A stretch of 6,226 nucleotides of DNA, taken from assembly GCA_017396725.1 (NCBI GenBank), contig JAFQLA010000232.1, positions 1 through 6,226 on the forward strand. Direction: 5' to 3'. The stretch comes from Oscillospiraceae bacterium (lineage in GTDB: Bacteria > Bacillota_A > Clostridia > Oscillospirales > Oscillospiraceae). A program made the translations under genes and the position numbers. This document shows, piece after piece, positions 6,007 through 6,226 of this stretch (its first letter is position 1; each line of letters starts with the position of its first letter). Under the pieces are notes generated by a model. That model was not told the DNA's origin. It did not search any database and was given only the letters and a program-made list of their open reading frames with translations.

Positions 6007-6018
6007 AAGCATGAATCG

Positions 6019-6054
6019 ATCATCCTCTCCGTATGATGGAGAGGGTGATTTTTT
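6019..6054 (+). terminator. Intrinsic terminator closing the ftsEX-M23 operon
   Basis: A 12-bp stem pairs ATCATCCTCTCC (6019-6030) with GGAGAGGGTGAT (6038-6049), with one G-U pair and a 7-base loop. Six T (6049-6054) follow. It begins 13 bases after the M23 stop codon. Confidence 0.94.
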
Positions 6055-6118
6055 GTGATAGGATTTTTGTTTTTTTCTTCTGACTGCCGCCGTGTGCGCT
6101 GCGAGGAGAGGGTGATTT
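6038..6118 (+). repeat. 14-base direct repeat downstream of the operon
   Basis: GGAGAGGGTGATTT occurs at 6038-6051 (right arm of the terminator and start of its T run) and again at 6105-6118. The second copy lacks a pairing left arm and a T run, so it is not a second terminator. It may be chance, or the remnant of a duplication. Confidence 0.5.
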
Positions 6119-6226
6119 GCGGTGGGAGATTCTGCTGTGCGTTTTTACCTGCCAAGCCGCGGAAAGGACAGATCCGAAAAGCGGCGAGACTCTTGAAAAA
6201 AAGGCGGGTGCTCCGGGCAGTCTTTC
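6055..6226. other. Non-coding tail of the window, no gene supported
   Basis: A T-rich run (6063-6077) is followed by G/C-richer sequence. A GTG frame from 6055 stays open to the window edge, but its predicted peptide is Cys/Arg-rich with no recognisable pattern, and it begins immediately after the terminator. TTGAAA at 6193-6198 could be a -35 element, but no -10 follows at a proper distance. I see nothing else. Confidence 0.5.

Noticed and set aside
3583..6012. Minus-strand open frame of 809 codons
   Set aside because: It is exactly antisense and in codon register with ftsX and the M23 gene, has no matching family or ribosome binding site I can see, and is explained by absence of TTA, CTA and TCA codons in the sense genes.
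6055..6226. GTG-initiated frame open to the window edge
   Set aside because: It starts right after a terminator; the only Shine-Dalgarno-like bases are the terminator arm; the peptide is Cys/Arg-rich with no recognisable features.

Overview
The window looks like chromosomal core DNA from a Gram-positive anaerobe of class Clostridia, most likely an Oscillospirales/Ruminococcaceae-type gut bacterium. The grounds are family-level: an ftsE-ftsX pair next to a secreted coiled-coil/M23 hydrolase, a CdaR/PucR-type regulator, a DUF4830-like membrane protein, strong AGGAGG-type ribosome binding sites, sigma-A promoters and U-tract terminators. Base composition is moderate, near 50% GC by eye. The genus cannot be fixed from the sequence alone.

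Layout. Positions 1-296 hold the 3' end of tuf (EF-Tu domain III, + strand). A bidirectional terminator at 312-346 separates it from a convergent minus-strand gene (345-812) for a small anchored DUF4830-like protein. That gene diverges from an RsuA-family 16S rRNA pseudouridine synthase (906-1652, +), which has an extended -10 promoter and possibly a terminator folded over its own stop codon. A CdaR/PucR-family regulator (1781-2869, +) follows with a near-consensus promoter (TTGCAA-17-TATAAT) and a strong terminator at 2881-2912.

The 315-base gap 2870-3184 holds that terminator, an AT-rich stretch in which I recognise nothing, and a good promoter (TTGCAT-17-TACAAT). A perfect 18-base dyad, TTGTAAC-TTTT-GTTACAA, overlaps the -10 of this promoter. 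The promoter drives a compact operon: ftsE (3185-3874), ftsX (3871-4761, ATGA overlap) and a secreted coiled-coil M23/LytM peptidase (4777-6006). The operon closes with a 12-bp hairpin terminator at 6019-6054. The last 172 bases (6055-6226) hold no supported gene.

How the genes work together. FtsE (ATPase) and FtsX (membrane subunit) form the type VII ABC-family complex that converts cytoplasmic ATP hydrolysis into activation of a peptidoglycan hydrolase outside the membrane. The adjacent secreted protein has the coiled coil expected to contact the FtsX extracellular loop and keeps a full set of M23 metal-binding and catalytic residues. It is therefore the obvious partner, and probably an enzyme itself rather than only an activator as EnvC is in E. 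coli. The CdaR-type protein upstream is separately promoted and terminated, so a regulatory link to ftsEX is only positional.

No mobile element, CRISPR array, tRNA or rRNA was seen. This is mostly an ordinary core region. The most interesting items are the Rex-like dyad on the ftsE promoter and the catalytically complete M23 partner of FtsEX.
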